Source: an uncultured Lachnospiraceae bacterium
Lineage (GTDB): Bacteria; Bacillota_A; Clostridia; Lachnospirales; Lachnospiraceae
NCBI GenBank assembly: GCA_910577835.1
Contig: CAJTOU010000043.1
Coordinates: 1 to 24,234, forward strand
Length of the DNA: 24,234 nucleotides
Reading direction: 5' to 3'
This document shows positions 16,004-24,234 of the stretch, in pieces (position 1 is the first letter of the stretch; each line of letters begins with the position of its first letter). Under the pieces are notes generated by a model. It saw nothing but the letters and a program-made list of their open reading frames with translations, searched no databases and was not told the origin of the DNA. The position numbers and the translations under genes were made by a program.

Positions 16004-16651
16004 ATGGCAAGAATGACGAAAAAGAAAAAATTAGCGTTGGAAATAATAGAGCGTTTAAAAAAAGAATATCCTGTTGCAGGCTGTACATTGGACTATGATG
16101 AAGCATGGAAGTTGCTTGTCAGTGTGCGACTGGCTGCTCAATGTACCGATGCAAGAGTGAATATTATTGTAGAAAAATTATATGAAAAGTATCCAGATGT
16201 AAATGCGCTGGCGGAAGCATCCGTAGAGGATATCGAAAAAATAGTCAGACCCTGCGGGCTTGGAAAGACTAAATCAAGAGATATCAGTGCGTGTATGAAA
16301 ATTCTGCGTGATGAATACAACGGAGAAATTCCGAAAGATTTTAATTCTCTGTTAAAGCTTCCGGGTGTTGGAAGAAAAAGCGCGAATCTGATTATGGGAG
16401 ATGTTTTTGGAAAGCCGGCAATTGTGACTGATACCCACTGTATTCGTCTGACAAATCGCATGGGGCTGGTAAATGGGATAAAAGAACCAAAAAAAGTAGA
16501 AATGGAGCTGTGGAAAATCATACCGCCAGATGAGGGCAGTGATTTTTGCCATCGTCTGGTATATCATGGACGTGAGATATGTACAGCAAGAACACATCCA
16601 TACTGTGAGGAATGCTGCCTCAAAGATATCTGTCCGAAAGTGGGAGTTTAG
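16004..16651 (+). CDS. nth: Endonuclease III (DNA glycosylase/AP lyase)
   Basis: A 215-residue base-excision repair enzyme that removes oxidised pyrimidines and nicks at the abasic site. The helix-hairpin-helix is LLKLPGVGRKSANLI, with the catalytic Lys in GRKSA, and the catalytic Asp is in VTDTHCIRLTNRMG. The C-terminal 4Fe-4S loop is C-TARTHPY-C-EE-C-CLKDI-C, i.e. C-x7-C-x2-C-x5-C, one residue longer in the first gap than the x6 of the E. coli enzyme. The segment SVRLAAQCTDARVNIIV replaces the usual QATD box with QCTD. The start at 16004 has AAGAAAGGG upstream. Length is normal for the family. It is probably a single-gene transcript driven by the extended -10 promoter upstream. Confidence 0.95.
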   Translation: MARMTKKKKLALEIIERLKKEYPVAGCTLDYDEAWKLLVSVRLAAQCTDARVNIIVEKLYEKYPDVNALAEASVEDIEKIVRPCGLGKTKSRDISACMKILRDEYNGEIPKDFNSLLKLPGVGRKSANLIMGDVFGKPAIVTDTHCIRLTNRMGLVNGIKEPKKVEMELWKIIPPDEGSDFCHRLVYHGREICTARTHPYCEECCLKDICPKVGV

Positions 16652-16992
16652 CAGGTTTTATATTTGCAGCTCCTTTATCGGATAGAATATCTTCTTCTTT
16701 TCTATAAGCTCTTTGTAGATTCTAAATTCTTTCACTTTCCATTACTGGCATGTTTTCCATAGTACTATATGAAGTATATAAAGTAATAAATACAGAAAGC
16801 AGAAAATGTCAATTTGATAACAGCAAATATCATTGAAAACTATATGTTCTTGTATTAATATTCCACATAAGATTTAAGGGTATTTCAAATCAAATAAAAG
16901 AACTGCTTTCGGACAATATCAAATTTAAAATATGATTGGAATTATTTTCTGAAAAAATAAAGTGCATGAGGCACTGTAAAGAGGAGATAAAA
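16652..16992. other. Gene-poor spacer between nth and the sce7726-like gene
   Basis: No gene is supported. On the minus strand a short frame ending near 16660 reads VKEFRIYKELIEKKKIFYPI and KELQI; it lacks a good start and may be a remnant or chance. A five-pair hairpin AGTGC/GCACT (16961-16965 with 16971-16975) sits just before the ribosome site GAGGAG (16981-16986) of the next gene. No strong terminator for nth was found. Confidence 0.4.
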
Positions 16993-17625
16993 ATGTACGA
17001 TGCAGATATCAGGGAACCTTTATTTGATTATCTTGACGAGGTTTACATAAAAAACAGAATATTTGAGGAAAAAATCATGGGACGTTCCAGAGCGGACCTT
17101 GTGATGATTGTGGAGCAGGGCTTTATAGGACTGGAAATAAAAAGCGATGCCGACACTTATGAAAGACTGAAAACCCAGACAGGAGATTATGATAAATTCT
17201 GTGATTTTAATTATATTGTCGCGGGTCAGTCTCATAAAAAACATGTGGCTGAACATGTGCCGGACTGGTGGGGTATATTGATTGCATCAGAAAAAGACGG
17301 AAAGATACTGATTCAGCTTGAACGGGAGCCGCAGAAGAATTTAAAATGCAGACTGGAGCAGCAGATTAAATGGCTGTGGCGCACAGAGCTGAACAGTATT
17401 CTGGAGAAAAACAGTCTGCCAAAATATACTGGAAAAAGCAAAAAATTTGTTCAGGATAAACTTTTAGAAAAGATAAACCCTCAAATCTTAAAGGGGCAGA
17501 TGGTGAATGAACTGTTTGAAAGAGATTATGAAGAATGGCTGAAATCTTATACAGAGTATAGAAAAGCAAAAAATCTTCCGGTGAGAAAGAGAAGGAAAAA
17601 ACGCAGATATTATTACCGGAAATAA
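16993..17625 (+). CDS. sce7726-like protein, probable PD-(D/E)XK nuclease fold
   Basis: A 210-residue protein. The ATG at 16993 follows GAGGAG; an upstream ATG at 16936 has no such site. The N-terminal part matches a PD-(D/E)XK restriction-like fold: E25/E26 in a first helix, D35 in SRADLVMI, E48-x-K50 in FIGLEIKSDAD, then Q62 after a helix (YERLKTQTGDYDKF). The C-terminus is very basic (RKRRKKRRYYYRK), suited to nucleic-acid binding. I recognise the pattern as sce7726 family, whose role is not established; such proteins are thought to act in DNA processing or defence. It lies 49 bp before the ABC exporter pair with no terminator between, so partial co-transcription is possible although a shared function is not obvious. 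Confidence 0.72.
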   Translation: MYDADIREPLFDYLDEVYIKNRIFEEKIMGRSRADLVMIVEQGFIGLEIKSDADTYERLKTQTGDYDKFCDFNYIVAGQSHKKHVAEHVPDWWGILIASEKDGKILIQLEREPQKNLKCRLEQQIKWLWRTELNSILEKNSLPKYTGKSKKFVQDKLLEKINPQILKGQMVNELFERDYEEWLKSYTEYRKAKNLPVRKRRKKRRYYYRK

Positions 17626-17674
17626 GAAAACTTATTAATTAAGAAAACCTGTTGATAAGGAGGAAACAGAAAAA

Positions 17675-19417
17675 ATGGAAAAAGTGAATAAAAATCCACT
17701 TGGGCGCTATGCGCTGAAAAACTGGTGGCGTTATCTGATTGCCGCTGTTACCATGGGGACCAGTATTGCGCTGGATATCTGGTTTCCGATTATTACCATG
17801 TCGATTGTGGATGACGTCATTATTAAAGGAAATATGGAAATGCTGCCCAAAAACCTTGTCTGTATTTTAATTGTGGGACTTGGCAGAGCGTTTACACAGT
17901 ATGTAAAGGAATTTACCTGTGACGTAACCGGCAGTCGTGTGGCAAGCGATGTAAGAAAAAATCTGTTTCAGCATATACAGACACTTTCAAAGACTTATTT
18001 TGATAAAAACAATACTGGTGAGCTGATGGCAAGGGTAAAAGATGATGTAGACAGAATATGGGATATTTTCGGATTTGTAGGAATGCTTGCAGTGGAGGCA
18101 TTTTCCTATACAATAGGAATTATTATCTGTATGGTCAATCTGAACTGGAAATTAAGTATTCTTCCAATCGCAGTTCTTCCGGTAATGGGATTTCTGGCAA
18201 TCCGACTAGAAAGAACATTAGATAAGGTATACGACAATATAAGTGAGCAGAATGCAGCGTTAAATACCGTTGTTCAGGAAAATCTTTCCGGAATGCGCGC
18301 GGTAAAGTCTTTTGCAAGAGAAGACTTTGAGATGGAAAAGTTTAGAAAAAACAATGAGAAATACTATGATTTAAATGTAGAACAGGCGTATATTATGGCG
18401 AAATTTGGACCGAATATGTCTTTCCTGACAAAACTTATGCAGCTTTTCACCCTTTTAATCGGAGGATATCTGGTTATTGAAGGCGAAGTGACGCTTGGTA
18501 TTTTAACGGCGTTTATACAGTATGCCAATAATATCGTATGGCCAATGGAGAATCTTGGCTGGCTTGCCAACGCAGTAGCGGCGGCGTTTGCATCAAATAA
18601 AAAAATCAATCATATTCTGGCGGAAAAACCGGAAATTACAAACAGAGAAGATGCCGTTTCTTTGGAGCATCCGACTGGCGACCTGATGTTTAACCATGTC
18701 TCCTTTGATTTGCATGAAAGCAGAATTCTTGAGGATATCAGCTTTCATCTGGAAAGCGGGCATACACTGGGAATTATAGGTATGACAGGTGCAGGAAAGA
18801 GTACGATTGTAAATCTAATCAACCGTTTTTATGATGTAAATTCAGGAAGTATTTGTCTTGACGGAAAGGATATCAGAGAACTTACGCTTGAGTCTGTCAG
18901 AGATTGTACTTCGGTGGTGACACAGGACGTATTTCTCTTTTCAGATACGATTCGTGAAAATATCAAACTTGGTCGGCGCAGAACCATGTCGGATAAAACA
19001 GTGAAAAATGCTCTGTCAACCGCTCATGCATCAGAGTTTGTAGATAAGCTTGGAGCCGGTTATGATACGGTAATCGGGGAACGCGGTGTAGGACTTTCCG
19101 GCGGACAGAAGCAGCGCTTAAGCATTGCGAGAGCGCTGGCGAAGAATGCGAAAATATTAATTCTTGACGACTCCACATCAGCGCTTGATATGGAGACAGA
19201 ATATGAAATTCAGCAGGAACTGGCAGCGAAAAAAGATGTCAGCAAGATTATTATTGCGCATAGAATTTCTTCCGTGAGAAACGCGGATGAAATTATTGTA
19301 CTGGACCATGGCCGGATTACGGAACGGGGCAGACATGAAGAACTGATGGAGAAAAAGGGAATGTATTACGCCACTTATGAGGCGCAGTATGGAGATTACC
19401 GAAAGGCTGTTATTTAA
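17675..19417 (+). CDS. ABC exporter half-transporter with degenerate ATP site (subunit A)
   Basis: A 580-residue protein: an N-terminal six-helix ABC exporter membrane domain (about 1-310), then an ATPase domain (about 330-575). AAGGAGG lies 12-18 bases before the ATG. Walker A is GMTGAGKST (369-377), Q-loop VVTQDVFLF, signature LSGGQ (474-478), Walker B LILDDSTSALD with D498, and switch His H529. D499 replaces the catalytic Glu, so hydrolysis at its own site should be impaired, while its LSGGQ is canonical. Together with the next gene it should form a heterodimeric drug, lipid or peptide exporter of the TM287/288 or BmrCD type. The gap to the next gene is 78 bp and contains a small hairpin. 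The substrate is unknown. Confidence 0.93.
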   Translation: MEKVNKNPLGRYALKNWWRYLIAAVTMGTSIALDIWFPIITMSIVDDVIIKGNMEMLPKNLVCILIVGLGRAFTQYVKEFTCDVTGSRVASDVRKNLFQHIQTLSKTYFDKNNTGELMARVKDDVDRIWDIFGFVGMLAVEAFSYTIGIIICMVNLNWKLSILPIAVLPVMGFLAIRLERTLDKVYDNISEQNAALNTVVQENLSGMRAVKSFAREDFEMEKFRKNNEKYYDLNVEQAYIMAKFGPNMSFLTKLMQLFTLLIGGYLVIEGEVTLGILTAFIQYANNIVWPMENLGWLANAVAAAFASNKKINHILAEKPEITNREDAVSLEHPTGDLMFNHVSFDLHESRILEDISFHLESGHTLGIIGMTGAGKSTIVNLINRFYDVNSGSICLDGKDIRELTLESVRDCTSVVTQDVFLFSDTIRENIKLGRRRTMSDKTVKNALSTAHASEFVDKLGAGYDTVIGERGVGLSGGQKQRLSIARALAKNAKILILDDSTSALDMETEYEIQQELAAKKDVSKIIIAHRISSVRNADEIIVLDHGRITERGRHEELMEKKGMYYATYEAQYGDYRKAVI

Positions 19418-19427
19418 GCAATTAACC

Positions 19428-19448
19428 TAATCAGTTTTTGACTGGTTA
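19428..19448 (+). other. Intercistronic hairpin between the two ABC genes
   Basis: TAATCAGT (19428-19435) pairs with ACTGGTTA (19441-19448), eight pairs with one G-U, around a five-base loop. No T-run follows, so it is not a full terminator. It may affect mRNA stability or the ratio of the two subunits. Confidence 0.4.
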
Positions 19449-19495
19449 TATAGAACAGGAGTTAGTTGTATGATTTAAGCCGGAAAGGAAAAACT

Positions 19496-21280
19496 ATGTC
19501 TATTAATTCAGTAAAAGAAGATGAAGAGCAGAAGGATTCGGTCAAGATAAAAGTAATCTTAAGGCTGTTTCGATATATGCTTCGTTATAAAAAAGAAATT
19601 ATATTTGTACTGCTGGCTATGTTGTTGTCTTTGTCTATTTCCATGGTAAATCCTCTTTTGATGGAACATGCGATAGATGTGAATATTACAGAGAAAGACT
19701 GGAATGGGCTGGTAACGGTGGTAGCTGTTTTGCTTGCTTTAAGCGTGGTGTTTATGTTTACTTCCAAGTTCTGGATGAAAACAATGGCAAGAGTGTCAAA
19801 CAAGGTGCTTTTAGTGGTCAGAGAGGAATTGTATGCGCATATTCAGACGCTTGGGTTTGATTTCTTTGACAGCAGGCCGACAGGAAAGATACTGGCAAGA
19901 GTAATCGGCGATGTCAATGCGTTAAAGGACGTGATTCAAAGTACTGTGACGCAGTTAATACCGGATTTTTTAACAGTATTGGTTGTATTTATCATTATGT
20001 TTATTAAAAGTCCTGCGCTGACGTTTTCGGCGGTGGCGGCACTTCCGTTTATTATTGCGGGAATGTATGTAGCAGAGATTCTTGCGCATAAAAAGTGGCA
20101 GATTCACAGGAAGAAGTCCTCAAATATTACCGCATTTGTGCATGAGGATTTTTCGGGAATCGGTATTGTACAAAGCTTTACTGCGGAAAAGGAGTCTCAG
20201 AGCGAATTTTCCAAAATTGTGGATGAACACCGGATTTCCTTTCGCAATGCGGTGCTGGTGGCGGACAGCTTTAGTCCTACAATTGAAATATCATGGGGAA
20301 TCGGCACATTTTTATTATATTATATCGGAATACAAAAGCTTGGGGTCGGAACAGTGGGTGTTGGAACCTTTGTAGCCTTTTCTACTTATCTTTCCATGTT
20401 CTGGGGACCGGTGAGAAATCTTGCAAGCTATTATAATAAGCTGGTGACAAATATTTCAGCGGCAGAAAGAATTTTTGATATTTTAGATACTCCGGCGGAA
20501 GTAGCGGACAGAGAAGGGGCAGCAGAGCTTCCGAAAATTGAAGGCAGAGTGCGTTTTGAAGAAGTTTCCTTCGCATATCCTGATGAGCCGGAAAGGTTTG
20601 TTTTACATAATGTAAATTTTGATATTCAGCCGGGAGAGACAATTGCGTTAGTCGGACCTACGGGAGCAGGAAAATCAACAATTGTAAATCTGGTCAGCAG
20701 GTTTTATAATGCTACAAAGGGCAGAGTGTTAATTGATGAGCATGATATTCAGAATGTAACGATTCACAGTTTAAGAAAACAGATGGGTGTTATGACACAG
20801 GAGAATTATCTGTTTTCCGGCACAATAAAAGATAATATCCGATATGGCAGGCTGAATGCCACAGATAATGAGGTAATTGCCGCCGCAAAGGCAGTTCATG
20901 CGCATGAGTTTATTATGAATCTGGAGCATGGATATGATACGGAAATCAGTGAGAGAGGCGCAAGGCTTTCGATTGGGCAGAGACAGCTTCTGGCATTTGC
21001 AAGAACAATGGTGTCAGACCCTGAGATATTGATATTGGATGAAGCGACCTCAAGTATTGATACACATACAGAAATTCTGGTTCAACAGGGAATTGAGTCG
21101 CTGTTACAGGGAAGAACTTCGTTTATCATTGCACACAGACTGTCAACGATTAAAAATGCAGACAGAATTTTTGTGATTGATGAGGGAGGAATTTTAGAAC
21201 AGGGAAGTCATGAAGAACTGATAAACAAAAAAGGAGCATATTATCAGTTATATCAGGCTCAGTTTAAGAATATTGCATAA
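19496..21280 (+). CDS. ABC exporter half-transporter with active ATP site (subunit B)
   Basis: A 594-residue protein. The ATG at 19496 follows GGAAAGG; the earlier ATG at 19466 lacks a site. The N-terminal half is the six-helix exporter domain, beginning after a charged 25-residue leader. In the ATPase domain, Walker A is VGPTGAGKST (386-395), Q-loop VMTQENYLF, signature LSIGQ (491-495) with Ile instead of Gly, Walker B ILILDEATSSID with D515 and catalytic E516, and H547. The non-standard signature would face the degenerate Walker site of subunit A, and the intact Walker site here would face the LSGGQ of A, which is exactly the pairing expected of a heterodimer with one consensus and one degenerate site. 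Transcription should stop at the hairpin at 21308. Confidence 0.93.
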   Translation: MSINSVKEDEEQKDSVKIKVILRLFRYMLRYKKEIIFVLLAMLLSLSISMVNPLLMEHAIDVNITEKDWNGLVTVVAVLLALSVVFMFTSKFWMKTMARVSNKVLLVVREELYAHIQTLGFDFFDSRPTGKILARVIGDVNALKDVIQSTVTQLIPDFLTVLVVFIIMFIKSPALTFSAVAALPFIIAGMYVAEILAHKKWQIHRKKSSNITAFVHEDFSGIGIVQSFTAEKESQSEFSKIVDEHRISFRNAVLVADSFSPTIEISWGIGTFLLYYIGIQKLGVGTVGVGTFVAFSTYLSMFWGPVRNLASYYNKLVTNISAAERIFDILDTPAEVADREGAAELPKIEGRVRFEEVSFAYPDEPERFVLHNVNFDIQPGETIALVGPTGAGKSTIVNLVSRFYNATKGRVLIDEHDIQNVTIHSLRKQMGVMTQENYLFSGTIKDNIRYGRLNATDNEVIAAAKAVHAHEFIMNLEHGYDTEISERGARLSIGQRQLLAFARTMVSDPEILILDEATSSIDTHTEILVQQGIESLLQGRTSFIIAHRLSTIKNADRIFVIDEGGILEQGSHEELINKKGAYYQLYQAQFKNIA

Positions 21281-21307
21281 TTTTCTCATATAATAAAATA
21301 TTCGTCA

Positions 21308-21340
21308 GGAGGCAGATAAATAAATTATCTGTCTCCTTTT
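21308..21340 (+). terminator. Intrinsic terminator after the ABC exporter pair
   Basis: GGAGGCAGATA (21308-21318) pairs with TATCTGTCTCC (21326-21336), eleven pairs with one G-U, and is followed by TTTT and further A/T. It lies 28 bases after the stop codon. Confidence 0.82.
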
Positions 21341-21357
21341 AAAATTTCTGATTTTCA

Positions 21358-21386
21358 TTGTAATTTCTTCCATATTCATGTAAAAT
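21358..21386 (+). promoter_or_regulatory. Probable sigma-A promoter of the J-domain/TPR gene
   Basis: TTGTAA (21358-21363) and TAAAAT (21381-21386) are 17 bases apart, a close match to the housekeeping consensus, located 37 bases before the ATG at 21423 and directly behind the upstream terminator. Confidence 0.6.
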
Positions 21387-21422
21387 AGTAAAAACAGATA
21401 ATATTTTAAAGGAGAAGTGTAT

Positions 21423-24234
21423 ATGAGTGAAGATTTGATATTTCATATTTTGGAAATAGAAAAAACCAAAGATGAAACTTTAATTAAAAATGCCTATCGT
21501 ATGAAACTTGCCTCTACAAATCCGGAGGAAAAGCCGGAAGAATTTAAGCGCCTTCGGACTGCTTATGAAGAAGCGCTTGCTTATGCAAGAAAAACTGAGG
21601 AAGAAGATGAGGAAGATTCCATGATAACAGCGGAGGAACTCGATTCCCCTGCTGCCCGGTGGATTCAGAAGGTCAATGAGGTTTACAGCTCAATAAAAAG
21701 AAGGCTGGATGAAAATGAGTGGAAAGAACTTTTATCAGATGATATCTGCAGTGACCTTGAATATTCCGAGGAGATACAAAAAAGGCTTTTTTCATTTTTA
21801 ATGGAAAATTATCAGCTTACAAGCCGGATTTTTCAGATATTAGATGAAAAATTTTCCATAGAAGAAAATGAAAATGAACTGAAGGAATATCTTCCAGAAG
21901 GCTTTGTAAACTTTATGATTGGGAGAATCCATGACAAAAAAGCAGAGCTGGAATTTGCGTTTGAATGGCTAGAGGGAGATGAATATGCCGATTATGATAC
22001 CTTTATCCGACTTCAATATAATCTGGAAGAACAGGTTTTTCAGAAAGATTTTACAACGGCGAAACAGACAATAGAAGAGATGGAGACATTACATATTTAT
22101 CATCCGTTTCTTGAGCTGGAGAAGGCAAGTATGGCAAGTCAGGAGGGTAACTGTACAGAGGCGGCCGATATTGCAAGACGGCTGATTCAGGATTATCCGG
22201 ACAGCCTGCGTATTCCTTGCATAGGTGCAGAGATGATATGGAAAAGCGGAGAGCATGACGAAGCGGCAGAGATTTTTGCATCTATTGAGGAAAAAGAAGA
22301 ATTTGCAGTAGTGGAAAAATATCTCGCCTATTATGCTTATGAAAAAGGAAATCAGAGGGAAGCTGAGGATTATGTTGCAAAGGTATTGAGACAGAATTAT
22401 CAGGAGGAAGAATTTCTTGAATTTGTAAACAGGCTGGATAAAGAGCGAATAGAGCTTGCCAAGAAAAAAACGCCGGAAAACGCAGATGAGGCAAAGCGGT
22501 ATGTAATCGCATGTATTCGAACTGAAAATTATAAAATCGGTCTGGAATTTTTAAAGAACAGCAGATTTCTTGAAGAATTAATCGGCGGATATGGATATCT
22601 CTGTCATTTCTATCTCAAGGAAGAAAAATGGAAGAAGGCCAGAGAGTCGGCGGTTACATGGAGAGAACGGCTTTCTGAAAAGAAAGACGAAGAGGATATC
22701 AACAAAAAAGTTGCACAAAGCTGGAATTATCAGGCTGAGGCGGCATATGGCATGGCGAAAATACCAAAGGAGGAGGAAATACCAGAGGAGAAGAAGCAGG
22801 CACTTTTGAAAGCAAGGGCATATTGGCTAAGAGAAGCAGAACAGGCACTTCGGGAGGCAATCGCATACCATGAGCAGGATATGTTTGTGCAGCTTCATAC
22901 CTTTCTTTTGGATGTGCAAATGGATGCAGAGACATATGAAGCTGCAAAGAAGACAGCAGATGAGATTCTTGATGTCTATCCGAATTTCTTTATGGTATTG
23001 TCGAAAAAACAGAAAATCTGTTATGAGCTTCGCGAGGCACAGGAGGTGATTGATATCTTCTATCAGGCGCAGGACATTTATCTGAATTTTGAGGGGCGTG
23101 ACATACTGGAAGAATATATTGCTGGATTTTATGATTTGGCAACAGCGGTATTTATACATTATCAGCAGTATGAAGATGCCGCCAATATTTTAAAACAGGC
23201 GGAACAGGCGGAGGTAGAAAGTCCTGTATTAAAGCTGTATAAAGTACGGCTTATGCGTTTAAAGGCATGGAGCGATATTTCTGTCTATCAGTCGGATAAG
23301 GAAGCGGAGAAAATACTGGCGGAATTTCTGGAGCAGAAGGTAGAAGACAGCCTTTTGGCAGACCTTTATTATGAAATGGCATTGATTGAGGATAAGCAGT
23401 ATTATCAGCCATGGGTGCATGAGGGCAAGGCCAAGGAGTATATCTGCAAGGCAATTGAGCTTAATCAGGACCCGAATTATTATTATGTATATGGAAATAT
23501 TTTATTTCAGGATAAAGAGTATAAAGAAGCGTTAAAGCAATATGAGGAGACGGAGCGCATTGGAGGTGCAACGGAAAACCTTTATATTAATATGGGAAGA
23601 TGCTATGACGAGCTTGATATTCTGGACCGCGCCATCTGGTACTTTACAGAAGCCGGAAAGATGGACCCTGAAAATGACAGAGTAAATGGATATCTGGGCA
23701 GTGTTTACACACGTTTAATGGAACATGGACAAAGTCGGGAATGTGGAGAACTGGCAATTAAATATACTACGCTTCAAATTGAGCGAAAGGGGGACAATCC
23801 TTTTGAATATATGGACAGATGTCAGGTATATCTGGATATGAACCGCTATGACGAGGCGCTGGCGGATGCGGACTTTGCATTAAAGATTGATAAAAACAAC
23901 TGTTTTGCATTAAGCTTTAAGGCAAAGGCATATCTTGGAAAAAAGCAGTATCAAAAGGCGCTTTATTTTATTAAAAAGGCGATTGCCGCCATGAAATCTC
24001 CAAATGAAATTCTGGAGTTTTATCAGACCGCGGGAGACTGCTGCCGGTATATGAGAGATTTTAAGCAGGCAGAAGAATTTTATCGGAAGGGCTTAAAATA
24101 TGCGATGGTAAAACGGCCGGGAACGGAGGACGAGTATTACAGCAGTCTGGTTTCTCTTTATAAGGCTTCGGGAGACTATAAAAAGGCATCAGAGACGATA
24201 CAGCAGCGCTACAAGGCGAGCCGCAACAGCGGAA
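21423..24234 (+). CDS. TPR protein with degenerate N-terminal J domain (3' end beyond window)
   Basis: The frame opens at ATG 21423 after AAGGAG (21409-21414) and stays open to the right edge, 937 codons. Residues about 3-52 look like a J domain (FHILEIEKTKDETLIKNAYR, then KLASTNPEEKPEEFKRLRTA), but the HPD triad that stimulates Hsp70 ATPase is N33-P34-E35. The rest is helical; from about residue 190 onward, pairs of helices with TPR spacing appear, clearest at about 680-920 (for example YIN-MGRCYDELDILDRAIWYF and ALSFKAKAYLGKKQYQKALYF). The protein should be cytoplasmic and act as a protein-binding scaffold; without HPD it is unlikely to act as a normal DnaJ cochaperone. It has its own promoter and is the first gene of whatever operon follows. 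Confidence 0.85.
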   Translation, partial: MSEDLIFHILEIEKTKDETLIKNAYRMKLASTNPEEKPEEFKRLRTAYEEALAYARKTEEEDEEDSMITAEELDSPAARWIQKVNEVYSSIKRRLDENEWKELLSDDICSDLEYSEEIQKRLFSFLMENYQLTSRIFQILDEKFSIEENENELKEYLPEGFVNFMIGRIHDKKAELEFAFEWLEGDEYADYDTFIRLQYNLEEQVFQKDFTTAKQTIEEMETLHIYHPFLELEKASMASQEGNCTEAADIARRLIQDYPDSLRIPCIGAEMIWKSGEHDEAAEIFASIEEKEEFAVVEKYLAYYAYEKGNQREAEDYVAKVLRQNYQEEEFLEFVNRLDKERIELAKKKTPENADEAKRYVIACIRTENYKIGLEFLKNSRFLEELIGGYGYLCHFYLKEEKWKKARESAVTWRERLSEKKDEEDINKKVAQSWNYQAEAAYGMAKIPKEEEIPEEKKQALLKARAYWLREAEQALREAIAYHEQDMFVQLHTFLLDVQMDAETYEAAKKTADEILDVYPNFFMVLSKKQKICYELREAQEVIDIFYQAQDIYLNFEGRDILEEYIAGFYDLATAVFIHYQQYEDAANILKQAEQAEVESPVLKLYKVRLMRLKAWSDISVYQSDKEAEKILAEFLEQKVEDSLLADLYYEMALIEDKQYYQPWVHEGKAKEYICKAIELNQDPNYYYVYGNILFQDKEYKEALKQYEETERIGGATENLYINMGRCYDELDILDRAIWYFTEAGKMDPENDRVNGYLGSVYTRLMEHGQSRECGELAIKYTTLQIERKGDNPFEYMDRCQVYLDMNRYDEALADADFALKIDKNNCFALSFKAKAYLGKKQYQKALYFIKKAIAAMKSPNEILEFYQTAGDCCRYMRDFKQAEEFYRKGLKYAMVKRPGTEDEYYSSLVSLYKASGDYKKASETIQQRYKASRNSG

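Noticed and set aside
16640..16690. Possible terminator after nth (GGAG...CTCC pairing)
   Set aside because: The pairing is only four bases with a long loop and no T-run.
19428..19448. Hairpin between the ABC genes as an intrinsic terminator
   Set aside because: No T-run follows the stem and the two subunits need to be made together, so it was recorded only as an intercistronic hairpin.
22051..23454. Minus-strand frames inside the J/TPR gene
   Set aside because: They are shadows of a continuous plus-strand frame with promoter, ribosome site and helical-repeat periodicity.
1..24234. CRISPR array, insertion sequence or integrase
   Set aside because: No regularly spaced direct repeats, transposase motifs or recombinase motifs were seen on either strand.

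Overview
This AT-rich window, with strong AGGAGG-type ribosome binding sites and tightly packed genes, looks like a chromosomal segment of a Gram-positive anaerobe of the Clostridia, most likely Lachnospiraceae. That placement rests on the style of the proteins (RtcB variant, sce7726-like nuclease, degenerate J-domain/TPR protein, periplasmic-type CZB chemoreceptor) and on base composition judged by eye. No rRNA or database match was available.

Left edge (1-1130): the 3' part of an RtcB RNA ligase gene, a small XRE-type regulator, and a tRNA-Ser(GCU) gene. Next comes an accessory stretch (about 1130-3780). It holds a methyltransferase gene wrecked by an internal deletion, a Nudix hydrolase, a SUKH (SMI1/KNR4) protein, an unrecognised 302-residue protein that appears internally duplicated, and short gene remnants between them. 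The tRNA gene beside decayed and accessory genes suggests an old integration hot spot, although no integrase or second att copy is visible.

Centre (3892-12495): a complete Wadjet anti-plasmid defence operon in the order jetD-jetA-jetB-jetC. It encodes a Toprim nuclease, a kleisin-like subunit, a small kite/winged-helix subunit and a 1479-residue SMC-like ATPase. A fifth gene of unknown function starts 13 bp after jetC and appears to belong to the same transcript. JetA, JetB and JetC should form the SMC motor that recognises circular DNA by loop extrusion, and JetD should cut it. The fifth gene is the most promising undescribed element of the window.

Right part (12696-24234): an unusual cysteine-synthase-family enzyme and, convergent to it, a chemoreceptor with an extracytoplasmic zinc-binding (CZB) domain, separated by a 21-bp bidirectional hairpin terminator. 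Then come endonuclease III, a PD-(D/E)XK-type sce7726-like protein, and a pair of ABC exporter half-transporters whose ATP sites are asymmetric in the manner of a heterodimer. After a good intrinsic terminator and a clear promoter, a long TPR protein with a degenerate N-terminal J domain runs off the right edge. I saw no CRISPR array, IS element or phage gene.
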